Assembly (NCBI GenBank): GCA_965227695.1 | Contig: OZ245760.1 | Span: 806,001-870,000, forward strand | Direction of reading: 5' to 3' | DNA from: UBA1858 sp965227695 | GTDB lineage: Bacteria > Pseudomonadota > Gammaproteobacteria > UBA4575 | DNA: 64,000 nucleotides | Shown: positions 48,559 through 57,093 of the stretch, piece by piece | Layout: the number at the start of each line of letters is the position of its first letter | How positions within the stretch are numbered: position 1 is the stretch's first letter | Notes under the pieces: model-generated | What the model saw: only the letters and a program-made list of their open reading frames with translations | What the model was told of the DNA's origin: nothing | Database searches by the model: none | Program-made: the position numbers and the translations under genes

Positions 48559-50076
48559 TCAAGCACCCGGAATAATCAGCTTCTGACCGGCCCTTATTCT
48601 GTCGGTACTTAATGAGTTGGTTTCGCGAATGGCATCGACGCTGACACTGTACCTCATGGCAATTTCCGATAAAGTTTCGCCATGTTTAATGGTATGTGGC
48701 TGATTGGAAGTGTTTTCAGCAATAATTGCGTCTTTGGGGGCATGTTGCCTCAGATATGCTTTCAGTCCCCTGAACATGGACGTAGCAAGCTTTTGCTGGT
48801 GAGTTGCCGAGCGTAATTTCTTTTCTTCAATGGCATTTGAAATGAAGGCCGTTTCAACCAGTATGGAAGGAATATCTGGTGATTTCAGGACTGCAAAACC
48901 GGCATGTTCAATCGTTTTACGTGTTTTTCCTATTCGGCCCAGTTCTTGTTTTACTGAACTGGCTAATTTCATGCTGGCATCAATAGTGGCGGCCTGGGAG
49001 AGATCGACCAGTACTTTTTGAACATCTTTGCCTTTACCGCGCAATTCGACGCCACCAATTACTTCGTATTCATTATGTGTTCTGGCCAGGAATCTGGCAG
49101 CTTCACTGCTGGCACCATTTTTGGATAACACATAAACGGAAGACCCGCGAACCCGTCGATCATGAATTGCATCCGCATGAATGGAAATAAATATATCTGC
49201 CTTGTGTTCCCGGGCTTTCTTAAGGCGCCCACGCAGAGTCAGGAACCTGTCTGTATCGCGTGTCATCACGGCGCGCATACCCGTTTCAGCATTGACTAAG
49301 CGTTCCAGTCGCTTGGCAATCTGTAATACAACATCTTTTTCACGGGTGCCTGCGAACCCCAGGGCACCTGGGTCTTTGCCTCCATGGCCAGGGTCGATGG
49401 CAACCACCAGGGTTTTACGCCCGGGTTTGCTCTTGGTCGTGATGAGAGCCGGCGCCTTTTTGGGTGTTGCCGGTGCAGGCGTTGTGATTTCACTAATGAT
49501 ATCTTTTTGGCTGGAATCGGGCGTTGTTGCGCCCGAACTTTGCTGGGGCGCTCCCTTGTTCCGGTCATGAATACCTGACTTATCGTGATTAGCAGGTTTC
49601 CTGGTATTTCCTTGACTGGCAGCAGCATTGGTCGCCAGACGCGATCCAGACTGCGTGCTGTTGAGGTCGATGACGAGGCGGTGGTGAGCATTGCCCTGTG
49701 CCGGCAATACGAAACTTTTGGGAATGACATTTTCTTTAAGGTCGAGGACGATTCTTAGTTTGTTGTCCGGACGGCGTGCATGTCGGAGTCTTTCTACGAA
49801 TGAAGCGTTAAAATCTGTCTGGTTGATATCTGTTGCCAACTTTGCGTCGGCGAGATCGATCACCACTCGACTGGGATGGTTGAGGGTGAAAATCCTGTAG
49901 GAGGGAATGATGCTGGTGTCAAATACAACGCGTGTCATTTGGCCGTTTTTGGCCACGCGGATGTTATTAACATCCAATGTGCCAGATATGGTCAGGGCGG
50001 GTAACAGAAAGCATATGACAACGATTGCCTTTAGCAATGTGTTCGCAATTCGACCGCGATGTGAATGTGGCTCCAT
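48559..50076 (-). CDS. amiB: N-acetylmuramoyl-L-alanine amidase with AMIN and LysM domains
   Basis: A 505-residue secreted amidase that cleaves septal peptidoglycan. Signal helix (about 13-30), AMIN domain (about 34-135, GTLDVNNIRVAKNGQMTRVV), a low-complexity linker (about 140-220), the Amidase_3 catalytic domain (about 222-440) and one LysM domain (about 455-503, KHGETLSEIAMRYSVSVDAI). Zinc ligands are in AIDPGHGGKDPGALG, the Glu in EKDVVLQIA and SIHADAIHDRRV, and the catalytic Glu in VETAFISNAIEEKKL. The order tsaE-amiB-(mutL) and the LysM tail identify it with AmiB. Start at ATG 50076, one codon after a GTG. Confidence 0.95.
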   Translation of the reverse strand: MEPHSHRGRIANTLLKAIVVICFLLPALTISGTLDVNNIRVAKNGQMTRVVFDTSIIPSYRIFTLNHPSRVVIDLADAKLATDINQTDFNASFVERLRHARRPDNKLRIVLDLKENVIPKSFVLPAQGNAHHRLVIDLNSTQSGSRLATNAAASQGNTRKPANHDKSGIHDRNKGAPQQSSGATTPDSSQKDIISEITTPAPATPKKAPALITTKSKPGRKTLVVAIDPGHGGKDPGALGFAGTREKDVVLQIAKRLERLVNAETGMRAVMTRDTDRFLTLRGRLKKAREHKADIFISIHADAIHDRRVRGSSVYVLSKNGASSEAARFLARTHNEYEVIGGVELRGKGKDVQKVLVDLSQAATIDASMKLASSVKQELGRIGKTRKTIEHAGFAVLKSPDIPSILVETAFISNAIEEKKLRSATHQQKLATSMFRGLKAYLRQHAPKDAIIAENTSNQPHTIKHGETLSEIAMRYSVSVDAIRETNSLSTDRIRAGQKLIIPGA

Positions 50077-50182
50077 CACTGGACAGATTCCCCTACTGTC
50101 TTATTTTTGTAAGCGTAACTTTAACAAAAATAATGACCTACGGGCAATTATTAACTGATTGCCTAAGTAATATAAGGTAATT

Positions 50183-50617
50183 TCAAAGCGGTACTGAGGA
50201 AGTCACGCGTCGTCCCTGGTCGCAATATTCTATCCATAGCTCGACTGTGGGTTCTGGAACTATGGATTTGCCCTGATCCGGCCACTCAATAAAGCATAAA
50301 CTGTGTTGCCCGCAGAACTCACGCAAGCCAATGTATTCGAGCTCTTCAGGATCTGAAATTCTATATAAATCAAAGTGATAGATGTCGTAGGGGGTGATGC
50401 TGTAAGTTTCAACCAGGGTGAAAGTCGGGCTTTTCACGAGACCCGCATAGCCCAGTGCTCTTAAAGTCCCTCTTACGAGTGTGGTTTTGCCGGCTCCCAG
50501 ATCTCCCCTGAGATAAATAACGGCAGCGGCGGGTGAATATGTCTGTAAGTATTGTGCCAGTGCGCCACCAAATTTTTCCATCTCCTCAGGGGTGTTAACG
50601 GTATATACAGATTTCAT
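50183..50617 (-). CDS. tsaE: tRNA threonylcarbamoyladenosine biosynthesis ATPase TsaE
   Basis: A 144-residue P-loop ATPase (GDLGAGKTTLVRGTLRALG) required with TsaB, TsaC/C2 and TsaD to make t6A37 in ANN-decoding tRNAs. SPTFTLVETYS and IYHFDLYRISDPEELEYIGL are diagnostic. The ATG at 50617 lies 4 bases from the stop of nnr, so translation is coupled. The longer open frame upstream overlaps nnr and is not used. Gene order nnr-tsaE-amiB is as in E. coli. Confidence 0.96.
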   Translation of the reverse strand: MKSVYTVNTPEEMEKFGGALAQYLQTYSPAAAVIYLRGDLGAGKTTLVRGTLRALGYAGLVKSPTFTLVETYSITPYDIYHFDLYRISDPEELEYIGLREFCGQHSLCFIEWPDQGKSIVPEPTVELWIEYCDQGRRVTSSVPL

Positions 50618-50621
50618 GGGC

Positions 50622-52109
50622 TCAAGCCTGATTAACGAGTTGATAAATGGCAGGGAACAGGTCTTGAGCAAGCAGGCCACGCGTCCCTTCTCTGGATATA
50701 TGTTCGCCCGCCATGCCATGTACCAGGGTGCCAACATTCGCTGCATCTACCAGGTTCAGCTGCTGAGCCAGCAACGCCGCAATTATTCCTGTTAGTACAT
50801 CGCCAGTACCGCCAGTCGCAAGACAGGCATTCCCCCGGATGCAGAAGTCAGTGCCCCCGGGATGGCAGACCAGTGTGCCAGAGCCTTTAAGCACAGCAAT
50901 CCCGCCATATTGTTCCTGGATGGCAAGCGCAGCGCTGAGCCTGTTGAGCTGAATATCATGTGGGCTGCACGCTAATAACTGCGCGGCTTCACCGGGATGT
51001 GGGGTGAGTATCCAGTGATCGGATTGACCCGGGTTCCTGCTAAGTAAGTGCAGTGCATCGGCATCAATAACCATGGGTTGACGTGACTCAATCACGCGCG
51101 CAAAAATACTTTGTGCCCATTTGTCCTGGCCAAGGCCCGGTCCCATGGCAATCACATCCGCTTTATTCAATAATTCTGAAAGATCGCCGGCACAATGAAT
51201 GGCCTTGACCATTAATGATGCGCATCCGCTTGCGACTGTTGTGACGCTATCGGGGTGTGTCGCGACACTGACCAGGCCAGCCCCGGTTCTTGCGGCGGCT
51301 TCAGCGGCAAGCCTGGCGGCATTCGGGTATCCAACATTCCCGCCAATAATCAAAACATGGCCGAATTTGTTTTTATAATCGGTATGACAGCGCGGTGGCA
51401 ACAGATGTTTAACCAGGTCGTTGCCATGAGCCAGGCCGAGTTTGTCCGATTCATCAAATAACTCATCGGGCAGGTTCAATGCATCAAGTACAACCTCGCC
51501 GGTGTATATTTTTGCCTCGCCGGTAATGAGCCCGCTTTTGAGCCCAATGAATGTTATTGTGGCGTCGGCCTCAATCGCGGGACCACTTGTATTGCCGGTT
51601 TCACAGTTGAGGCCTGACGGAATATCAATCGCCAGCACCGGCACTTCTGCTTGATTAATTGTTTTGACTATCCGGGCAAATTGCCCTTCAATCGGGCGTG
51701 TTAGGCCTGTTCCAAATAAGGCATCAACAATCAGGTCGCAGGGAGGGAGGTGCTCACTGGGATGAACATCAAGTCCATCAATGATTGCGTATTCATTTTG
51801 AGCGCGCATTGCGTCACCTCTCAATTGCGTAATCGGCACCACCGGCATGACGCAGCAGCCGACTCCGGCCTGGTGAAGCAGTTTGGCTAAAATGTATCCG
51901 TCACCGGCATTGTTTCCCCCGCCCGCGATGATTAGTATCTGAGTAGCCTTGGGGTAATACTTGCGCAAGAACACAAATGCCGCTTTACCGGCACGCTGCA
52001 TAAGTTCAAAGCTATTGATGTGATACTGATTGATCGCACGTTGCTCCAGTGACAGGATGTGCTCTCTGGAATAAACCGGGAATTGGCGGCCTTTACTGAT
52101 AAAATTCAT
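50622..52109 (-). CDS. nnr: bifunctional NAD(P)H-hydrate epimerase / ADP-dependent dehydratase
   Basis: A 495-residue two-domain metabolite-repair enzyme. The N-terminal YjeF epimerase domain (about 1-215) has ILIIAGGGNNAGDGYILAKL and DLIVDALFGTGLTRPIEG. The C-terminal ribokinase-like dehydratase domain (about 225-490) shows GHVLIIGGNVGYPNAARLAA, VIAMGPGLGQD, TPHPGEAAQLL and the ATP site ATGGTGDVLTGIIAALLAQQ. Together they restore hydrated NADH and NADPH. It starts at ATG, divergent from queG by about 24-54 bases. Confidence 0.96.
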   Translation of the reverse strand: MNFISKGRQFPVYSREHILSLEQRAINQYHINSFELMQRAGKAAFVFLRKYYPKATQILIIAGGGNNAGDGYILAKLLHQAGVGCCVMPVVPITQLRGDAMRAQNEYAIIDGLDVHPSEHLPPCDLIVDALFGTGLTRPIEGQFARIVKTINQAEVPVLAIDIPSGLNCETGNTSGPAIEADATITFIGLKSGLITGEAKIYTGEVVLDALNLPDELFDESDKLGLAHGNDLVKHLLPPRCHTDYKNKFGHVLIIGGNVGYPNAARLAAEAAARTGAGLVSVATHPDSVTTVASGCASLMVKAIHCAGDLSELLNKADVIAMGPGLGQDKWAQSIFARVIESRQPMVIDADALHLLSRNPGQSDHWILTPHPGEAAQLLACSPHDIQLNRLSAALAIQEQYGGIAVLKGSGTLVCHPGGTDFCIRGNACLATGGTGDVLTGIIAALLAQQLNLVDAANVGTLVHGMAGEHISREGTRGLLAQDLFPAIYQLVNQA

Positions 52110-52132
52110 ATGTCTGATCAGATTAATTTATT

Positions 52133-53203
52133 TTGAAAAAGCCTATCGTTAGTCAGCACACTATGCAAAACCTAAAGCGGGATATTCTGCTCTGGGCGCA
52201 ACAACTTGGCTTTGATTATATCGGGGTAAGCGATACCCAGCTGGCCGAACACGAGGCGCACTTGCTTAACTGGCTGGATGCAGGGATGCATGGTGAGATG
52301 GGCTACATGCAAAAACATGGTACCCGGCGTTCTCGGCCACACGAGCTGCTGCCTGGTACGACTCGCATTATTTCGGTGAGAATGAATTATTTTCCTCCCC
52401 GGGCCCGTGATGCCGATGAAGTACTGGGGCGTTCGGACCTGGCTTATATCTCACGTTATGCACTCGGAAGAGATTACCATAAGGTGATGAGAAAGCGGCT
52501 GCAAAAGCTTGCCGAGCAGATACAGTCCCGGGTAGGGGAATTTGGTTACAGGGCTTTTGTGGATAGTGCGCCGGTGTTGGAGAAAGCCCTGGCGAACAAG
52601 GCGGGACTGGGATGGATTGGGAAGCATACCAATTTACTGTCAGAGCATGCGGGGTCATGGTTTTTTCTTGGTGAACTTTTTACCAATCTTCCACTGCCGG
52701 CAGACCAGGCCGCAACCAATCATTGCGGGACCTGTCAGGCCTGTATTGACGTGTGTCCAACGCAAGCCATTATTGCACCCTATAAACTTGATGCACGCAA
52801 ATGTATTTCCTATTTAACGATTGAGCATAAATCAAGTATTCCGCAGGAATACAGGAAAGCCATTGGAAACCGTATATATGGTTGTGATGACTGCCAATTG
52901 GTATGTCCCTGGAATAAATTTTCAAAGACATCTCCACTGGCTGATTTTGGCCAACGTCATCATCTTGATGATGTGACGTTGGTAGAGCTTTTTTTATGGT
53001 CGGAGCAGCAGTTTTTATATTTCACTGAAGGTTCAGCGATTCGACGAATCGGCTACGAGCAATGGTTAAGGAACCTGGCAGTGGCATTAGGTAACGCAAC
53101 AACTTCCCATGATGTTCTGCAAGCACTGGGTGAACGTAAAAACCATTCCTCAGCACTGGTGCGAGAACATGTGCAATGGGCATTATCACAACATGAGTGC
53201 TGA
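52133..53203 (+). CDS. queG: epoxyqueuosine reductase QueG
   Basis: A 356-residue iron-sulfur and cobalamin enzyme for the last step of queuosine formation in tRNA. The first ferredoxin-like cluster is NHCGTCQACIDVCPTQAI and the second CDDCQLVCPWNKFS; the N-terminal domain has the family pattern FDYIGVSDTQLAEHEAHLL and HGEMGYMQKHG. WIGKHTNLLSEHAGSWFFLG is also diagnostic. The listed start is TTG; an ATG 10 codons later (52163) is possible; neither has a strong Shine-Dalgarno. Divergent from nnr, as in E. coli. Confidence 0.96.
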   Translation: MKKPIVSQHTMQNLKRDILLWAQQLGFDYIGVSDTQLAEHEAHLLNWLDAGMHGEMGYMQKHGTRRSRPHELLPGTTRIISVRMNYFPPRARDADEVLGRSDLAYISRYALGRDYHKVMRKRLQKLAEQIQSRVGEFGYRAFVDSAPVLEKALANKAGLGWIGKHTNLLSEHAGSWFFLGELFTNLPLPADQAATNHCGTCQACIDVCPTQAIIAPYKLDARKCISYLTIEHKSSIPQEYRKAIGNRIYGCDDCQLVCPWNKFSKTSPLADFGQRHHLDDVTLVELFLWSEQQFLYFTEGSAIRRIGYEQWLRNLAVALGNATTSHDVLQALGERKNHSSALVREHVQWALSQHEC

Positions 53204-53209
53204 CAGTCT

Positions 53210-55879
53210 GTGAGAACAGTAATTTTTATTTTCACTGCAGTTTTACTGGTTTTTGGCCTGTATGTGTTCCGCGTTGCACTTGTGCAGCAGCTGATTCCGG
53301 CAGTGGCAAACTATTATGGAATGCATGTGAATGAAGTAGTGGTAGGCGATGTGGGAGCCGGCAAGATTATGGTAAATCGCCTGTCTTTAGCCAGTGGTGA
53401 AGGATCCACGCAATTACAGGCCAATGTGGAAGGTGTGCTCTTGCGCTACGAGGTGAGAAGACGAGGTATTTGGGGTGTTTCCTCGATAGAGATCGACGAT
53501 CTTGATGTTAACGTTATGGAAAGCTCTTCTTCTCAAAACAAGACATCCAGCACACCAATCAAAGACTACCTGAAGCTGTTACCTGACTTTGCTGTAGATA
53601 TAAAAAGACTTGCGATCAGATACAGGCATGATAATAAAATGCCGATCAACTTTAATGGTTCATTGCAAAGTCTGGGTGACATTCAACTTTCGGGGCGGCT
53701 TGATTATTCTGAACGGACTGTTGAGATGGTGTTATCCCTTGATGAAAGTCTCATGCAGGTCTCACTGGTGAATGTTAAGGAACCGAAGGAAAAGTTTGAG
53801 TTCGAGAGCAAATTTCAGGTCGTAGATCACCAGTTGCAAATAGATATCGATGGTGATTATGCATTAAAAAACTCGGCCACTTTTTTGAATAATCTGCAAT
53901 CAGCCATAGTAATCAAAACCAGTGAAGGGAAGTTTGAAGCAAAGCTTGCCGTTGACCTTGACAATAATGCAAATACTGCGTGGAATGAACTTGATGCGAG
54001 GTTTGCATTAAGTTCAAACATCATCTTCTCAAGTCCAGAGTATTCCCTGCTGGATGCGCAAGCGGTGATCCGTGGTGAGTGTTTTATCGCCATGAAATCC
54101 CTGAGTCATTGTCATGTCACTCAACCTCAGCGATTAAATATGCGATTTGAATCAGTGCCTGTTGCTATAAGGAATTATGTCGGGATCGAAAGCCAGCGAT
54201 ATCAACTGGAGCTTAGACCGGATGAGAGTATCCATTTTTATCGTCACACGGGTGACATAACCGGCTATATTGTCGAGGGTGACGCGAACTTACTGGTCAA
54301 TGATATTGAATCAGATTCCAGGATTGAGTTGGCACTGACTGATATTAATCTTCACCCGGAACAGGCGGACTGGGTTTTGCAAAGCAATTACAGGGTTAAG
54401 GCCGCCACTGCAAGCACCGGGAGCAATGTAAAAGCAAAGCGTGTTATTGTCGATTTTGCAGGGAAAATAACTATCGATCAGCACGCGTTATCTGTATATA
54501 TCGATAAGGGTGCAACAGCTGAATTATTTGGCATTCAAGACAATGATATTCTGGTAAATCGTCTCAGGCTGAAACAAAGTAGCCATAATCAGCTGAATTA
54601 CAGGTTTGAAAACAAAAAACTCTGGATAGATCGTTATCAGGCTGATCTGGATTTTAGTGGCGTGTATTATCAGGATGTTTTATTCGATACGGGTTTGATC
54701 AGCCTGGTTGCGGATGATATTTCCTATCACGCAGGACAGCATGCCTTCAGAGCAAAATTTTCAACAAAACATATCAAAGTTAATGCCAAAGGGTTAAGTA
54801 TTTCAGGCGCCGGTGTTGAGCTTGAGATGCATTCAAATGAAGGATTGCTGGCCGCACGAGGTCAATTGTTGCTGGGAAAGAATAGGGTGCCGGTGCATGC
54901 TTTCCTGAACTATGATGGATACAGTAATACCGGTAATATAAAATTTGAATCAAAGAAAATTGCATTAAAGAATAACGAAATAGTATCTCAGGCCATTAAC
55001 ATGACCGGGCTCCCATTGCACATTACTGCGGGTGATCTTATGCTGGAGGGCCAGGTGAACTTGACTGTTGATGAAAACAGGCCGCGTGCTTCTGTCGGCC
55101 TTGACCTCTCCGCCAGCGAGGTGGCTGGCGATTATGCGAACAGCCCATTTGAAGGCTTAAATTTTAAAATGAGCCTTATGGAGAATGACGGCTGGCGGTT
55201 ACAGACTCCTGCCGCGCTTACCATAGATGCCTTGAATATTGGCGTACCGTTATATGATATCCATATGCTCTTTGAACAACTTGACATTGGAGTCAACAGG
55301 AAAGCAGTAGTGAAGGTAGTTGATTTCTATGCAGGTGCGCTGGATGGCAGTATTTTTTCACAGAGTATCAACATTGATCTGAATAAACATACAAATGAAT
55401 TTACGATTTATCTTACCGCGCTTTCGTTGGCAAAGCTTGTTGAGATAAATCAGACTGAAGCTTTAATGGCGACAGGGATGATCAATGGCAGGCTGCCAAT
55501 GAAGCTCGAAGAAGGAATGTTGCAGATCGATGATGGTTGGGTAAGTTCGGATGACCATGGCGGAGTGATCCGGTATCGGGATATGCGCAAGGTCCTAAAA
55601 GGCAGTCACGAAATGCAGTTGGTTGCCGAAGTGCTTGAAGATTTTCGATATTCGGAAATGTCTGCCCGGGTGAACTTGAACCCTGAAGGAGTCGTCAGGC
55701 TGAATACAAAGCTGCATGGTCGCAGTCCACATGCGAAACTCGATAAACCGGTTAATTTGAACTTTAATATTGACTTTGATTTGTGGAAATTTCTGGAGAG
55801 TGCTAGATTGCTGTCACGTATGGGACAGGATATTGTGGATCAGGCGGATATGACGGGGCAGCCCGTGTTGAGTCATTGA
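53210..55879 (+). CDS. ydbH: AsmA-like intermembrane phospholipid transport protein YdbH
   Basis: An 889-residue protein with one N-terminal membrane helix (about 3-20) and a long periplasmic beta-rich body, as in AsmA-like proteins (YhdP, TamB, YdbH) that carry phospholipids between inner and outer membranes. The length matches E. coli YdbH (879). The C-terminal block with GMINGRLPMKLEEGMLQIDD and NLNFNIDFDLWKFLESARLL is characteristic. Starts at GTG, 7 bases after the queG stop. The next genes encode YnbE and YdbL, the known partner set, so the assignment rests on both sequence and order. Confidence 0.93.
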   Translation: MRTVIFIFTAVLLVFGLYVFRVALVQQLIPAVANYYGMHVNEVVVGDVGAGKIMVNRLSLASGEGSTQLQANVEGVLLRYEVRRRGIWGVSSIEIDDLDVNVMESSSSQNKTSSTPIKDYLKLLPDFAVDIKRLAIRYRHDNKMPINFNGSLQSLGDIQLSGRLDYSERTVEMVLSLDESLMQVSLVNVKEPKEKFEFESKFQVVDHQLQIDIDGDYALKNSATFLNNLQSAIVIKTSEGKFEAKLAVDLDNNANTAWNELDARFALSSNIIFSSPEYSLLDAQAVIRGECFIAMKSLSHCHVTQPQRLNMRFESVPVAIRNYVGIESQRYQLELRPDESIHFYRHTGDITGYIVEGDANLLVNDIESDSRIELALTDINLHPEQADWVLQSNYRVKAATASTGSNVKAKRVIVDFAGKITIDQHALSVYIDKGATAELFGIQDNDILVNRLRLKQSSHNQLNYRFENKKLWIDRYQADLDFSGVYYQDVLFDTGLISLVADDISYHAGQHAFRAKFSTKHIKVNAKGLSISGAGVELEMHSNEGLLAARGQLLLGKNRVPVHAFLNYDGYSNTGNIKFESKKIALKNNEIVSQAINMTGLPLHITAGDLMLEGQVNLTVDENRPRASVGLDLSASEVAGDYANSPFEGLNFKMSLMENDGWRLQTPAALTIDALNIGVPLYDIHMLFEQLDIGVNRKAVVKVVDFYAGALDGSIFSQSINIDLNKHTNEFTIYLTALSLAKLVEINQTEALMATGMINGRLPMKLEEGMLQIDDGWVSSDDHGGVIRYRDMRKVLKGSHEMQLVAEVLEDFRYSEMSARVNLNPEGVVRLNTKLHGRSPHAKLDKPVNLNFNIDFDLWKFLESARLLSRMGQDIVDQADMTGQPVLSH

Positions 55880-55938
55880 TCCTGGGAACTTACCTGACAG
55901 CATGTAGCTCAAATAATAATATTCCCGGTGAAATCATT

Positions 55939-56130
55939 ATGAATAAATATACTGTGTTTTCAATTTTGATCGCGACTCTGTCTGTTACTGCATGCAGTCC
56001 AACGGTTGCAGTTAAGGCGCCCGAGGAGCCAATCACTATAAATATGAATATCAAGATAGAGCATGAAGTGAGAATCAGGGTCGATAGAGAGCTTGATGAT
56101 GTATTTGCGGAAGATAGTGGTTTATTCTAG
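55939..56130 (+). CDS. ynbE: YnbE family lipoprotein
   Basis: A 63-residue outer-membrane lipoprotein. The signal peptide ends in VTAC (lipobox, Cys at about residue 19). It is followed by VKAPEEPITINMNIKIEHEV, nearly the same as E. coli YnbE, and by RVDRELDDVFAEDSGLF. YnbE works with YdbH, probably forming the outer-membrane end of the bridge. The internal ATG at 55939 is chosen because the signal peptide starts there; the open frame extends 21 codons upstream and overlaps the ydbH end. Followed by ydbL. Confidence 0.94.
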   Translation: MNKYTVFSILIATLSVTACSPTVAVKAPEEPITINMNIKIEHEVRIRVDRELDDVFAEDSGLF

Positions 56131-56146
56131 ATAAAGTGGAGTGATT

Positions 56147-56476
56147 ATGTCGAAAATTATTGTATTCCTGTTTGTCTGTTCACTTGTTGTGAATGCAGCA
56201 TGTGTATTTGCCGTAGATTTGCAACAGGCAAAATCCAGTGGCCTGGTTGGAGAACAGCTGAATGGTTATCTTGGTGTTGTTTCCGGCAATGACTCAGCTG
56301 ATGTTCATGCGCTGATTAAGGATATTAATGCCAAGCGTAAAGCAAAGTATGAAGCTATCGCGTCACAAAATAATACCAGCCTGGAAACTGTAGAGATTCT
56401 GGCAGGTAAAAAAGCGATTGAGAAAACCGAGGATGGGCACTACATTCAAACTGCAACCGGCTGGGTAAAAAAGTAA
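56147..56476 (+). CDS. ydbL: YdbL family periplasmic protein (DUF1318)
   Basis: A 109-residue secreted protein with a signal peptide (about 1-23) and the DUF1318 domain: DLQQAKSSGLVGEQLNGYLG, then DVHALIKDINAKRKAKYEAI and the terminal HYIQTATGWVKK. It completes the ydbH-ynbE-ydbL operon; YdbL modulates the YdbH-YnbE interaction in E. coli. GGAG lies 8 bases before the ATG at 56147; a GTG two codons earlier is less likely. Convergent with the DUF938 gene. Confidence 0.95.
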   Translation: MSKIIVFLFVCSLVVNAACVFAVDLQQAKSSGLVGEQLNGYLGVVSGNDSADVHALIKDINAKRKAKYEAIASQNNTSLETVEILAGKKAIEKTEDGHYIQTATGWVKK

Positions 56477-56486
56477 TTTAAAGCAT

Positions 56487-57080
56487 TTAAGTTTTTTTCC
56501 AGCCCAGGATTTTATTGTTCGAAGGCATATCCCACTGTTGCGTCAATTCGAATCCATATTTTACAGCGACCCTGTTTAAATCGTCCCGGTCTCTGATGCC
56601 GGAGTCTGGGTCATTTTGTTTTAACCATATATCAAAACGCCGGTTACCCTCACTGGTATACTTTCCCTGAATGTTGAAAGGCCCGTAAACATAAAAAATT
56701 GCATTGTCTGCCAGAACTGTACTTAACCCGGCAAATAACGCGATGATCTCATGCTGATGCATTATGTGAATTATGTTTGCAGCATAAGCTGCGTCATACT
56801 TTTCCGATGGCCAGTGGCTGTTGACATCCAGTTCAATAGGGTTGGCGCAATTTGATAACATGGCTTCGTCCACCCATTGCTTTATACCGGGTAACATCGC
56901 TTTTTTGTCACTTGGCTGCCAGAATAAATATGGCATATGGCTGGCAAAGTAAACTGCATGCTGGCCGGTACCACTGCCTATTTCCAATACGGTTTTTAAT
57001 TGTTCCAACTCGTGCCTGAGTATTGTCAATATGTCGTCACGGTTCTGTTGAGCAGCTTCGGCGAAAGGTTTTGCAGGCAT
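56487..57080 (-). CDS. DUF938 SAM-dependent methyltransferase-like protein
   Basis: A 197-residue protein of the DUF938 family. The SAM-binding motif is VLEIGSGTGQHAVYFA (about 31-46), preceded by KPFAEAAQQNRDDILTILR, and followed by AANIIHIMHQHEIIALFAGL, YGPFNIQGKYTSEGNRRFD and SGIRDRDDLNRVAVKYGFEL, all typical. Substrate unknown. The ATG at 57080 (MPAKPFAEA) matches the family start and lies just after the pgi stop; the frame continues upstream into pgi. Probably co-transcribed with pgi. Confidence 0.93.
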   Translation of the reverse strand: MPAKPFAEAAQQNRDDILTILRHELEQLKTVLEIGSGTGQHAVYFASHMPYLFWQPSDKKAMLPGIKQWVDEAMLSNCANPIELDVNSHWPSEKYDAAYAANIIHIMHQHEIIALFAGLSTVLADNAIFYVYGPFNIQGKYTSEGNRRFDIWLKQNDPDSGIRDRDDLNRVAVKYGFELTQQWDMPSNNKILGWKKT

Positions 57081-57093
57081 TGGTGATACAAGA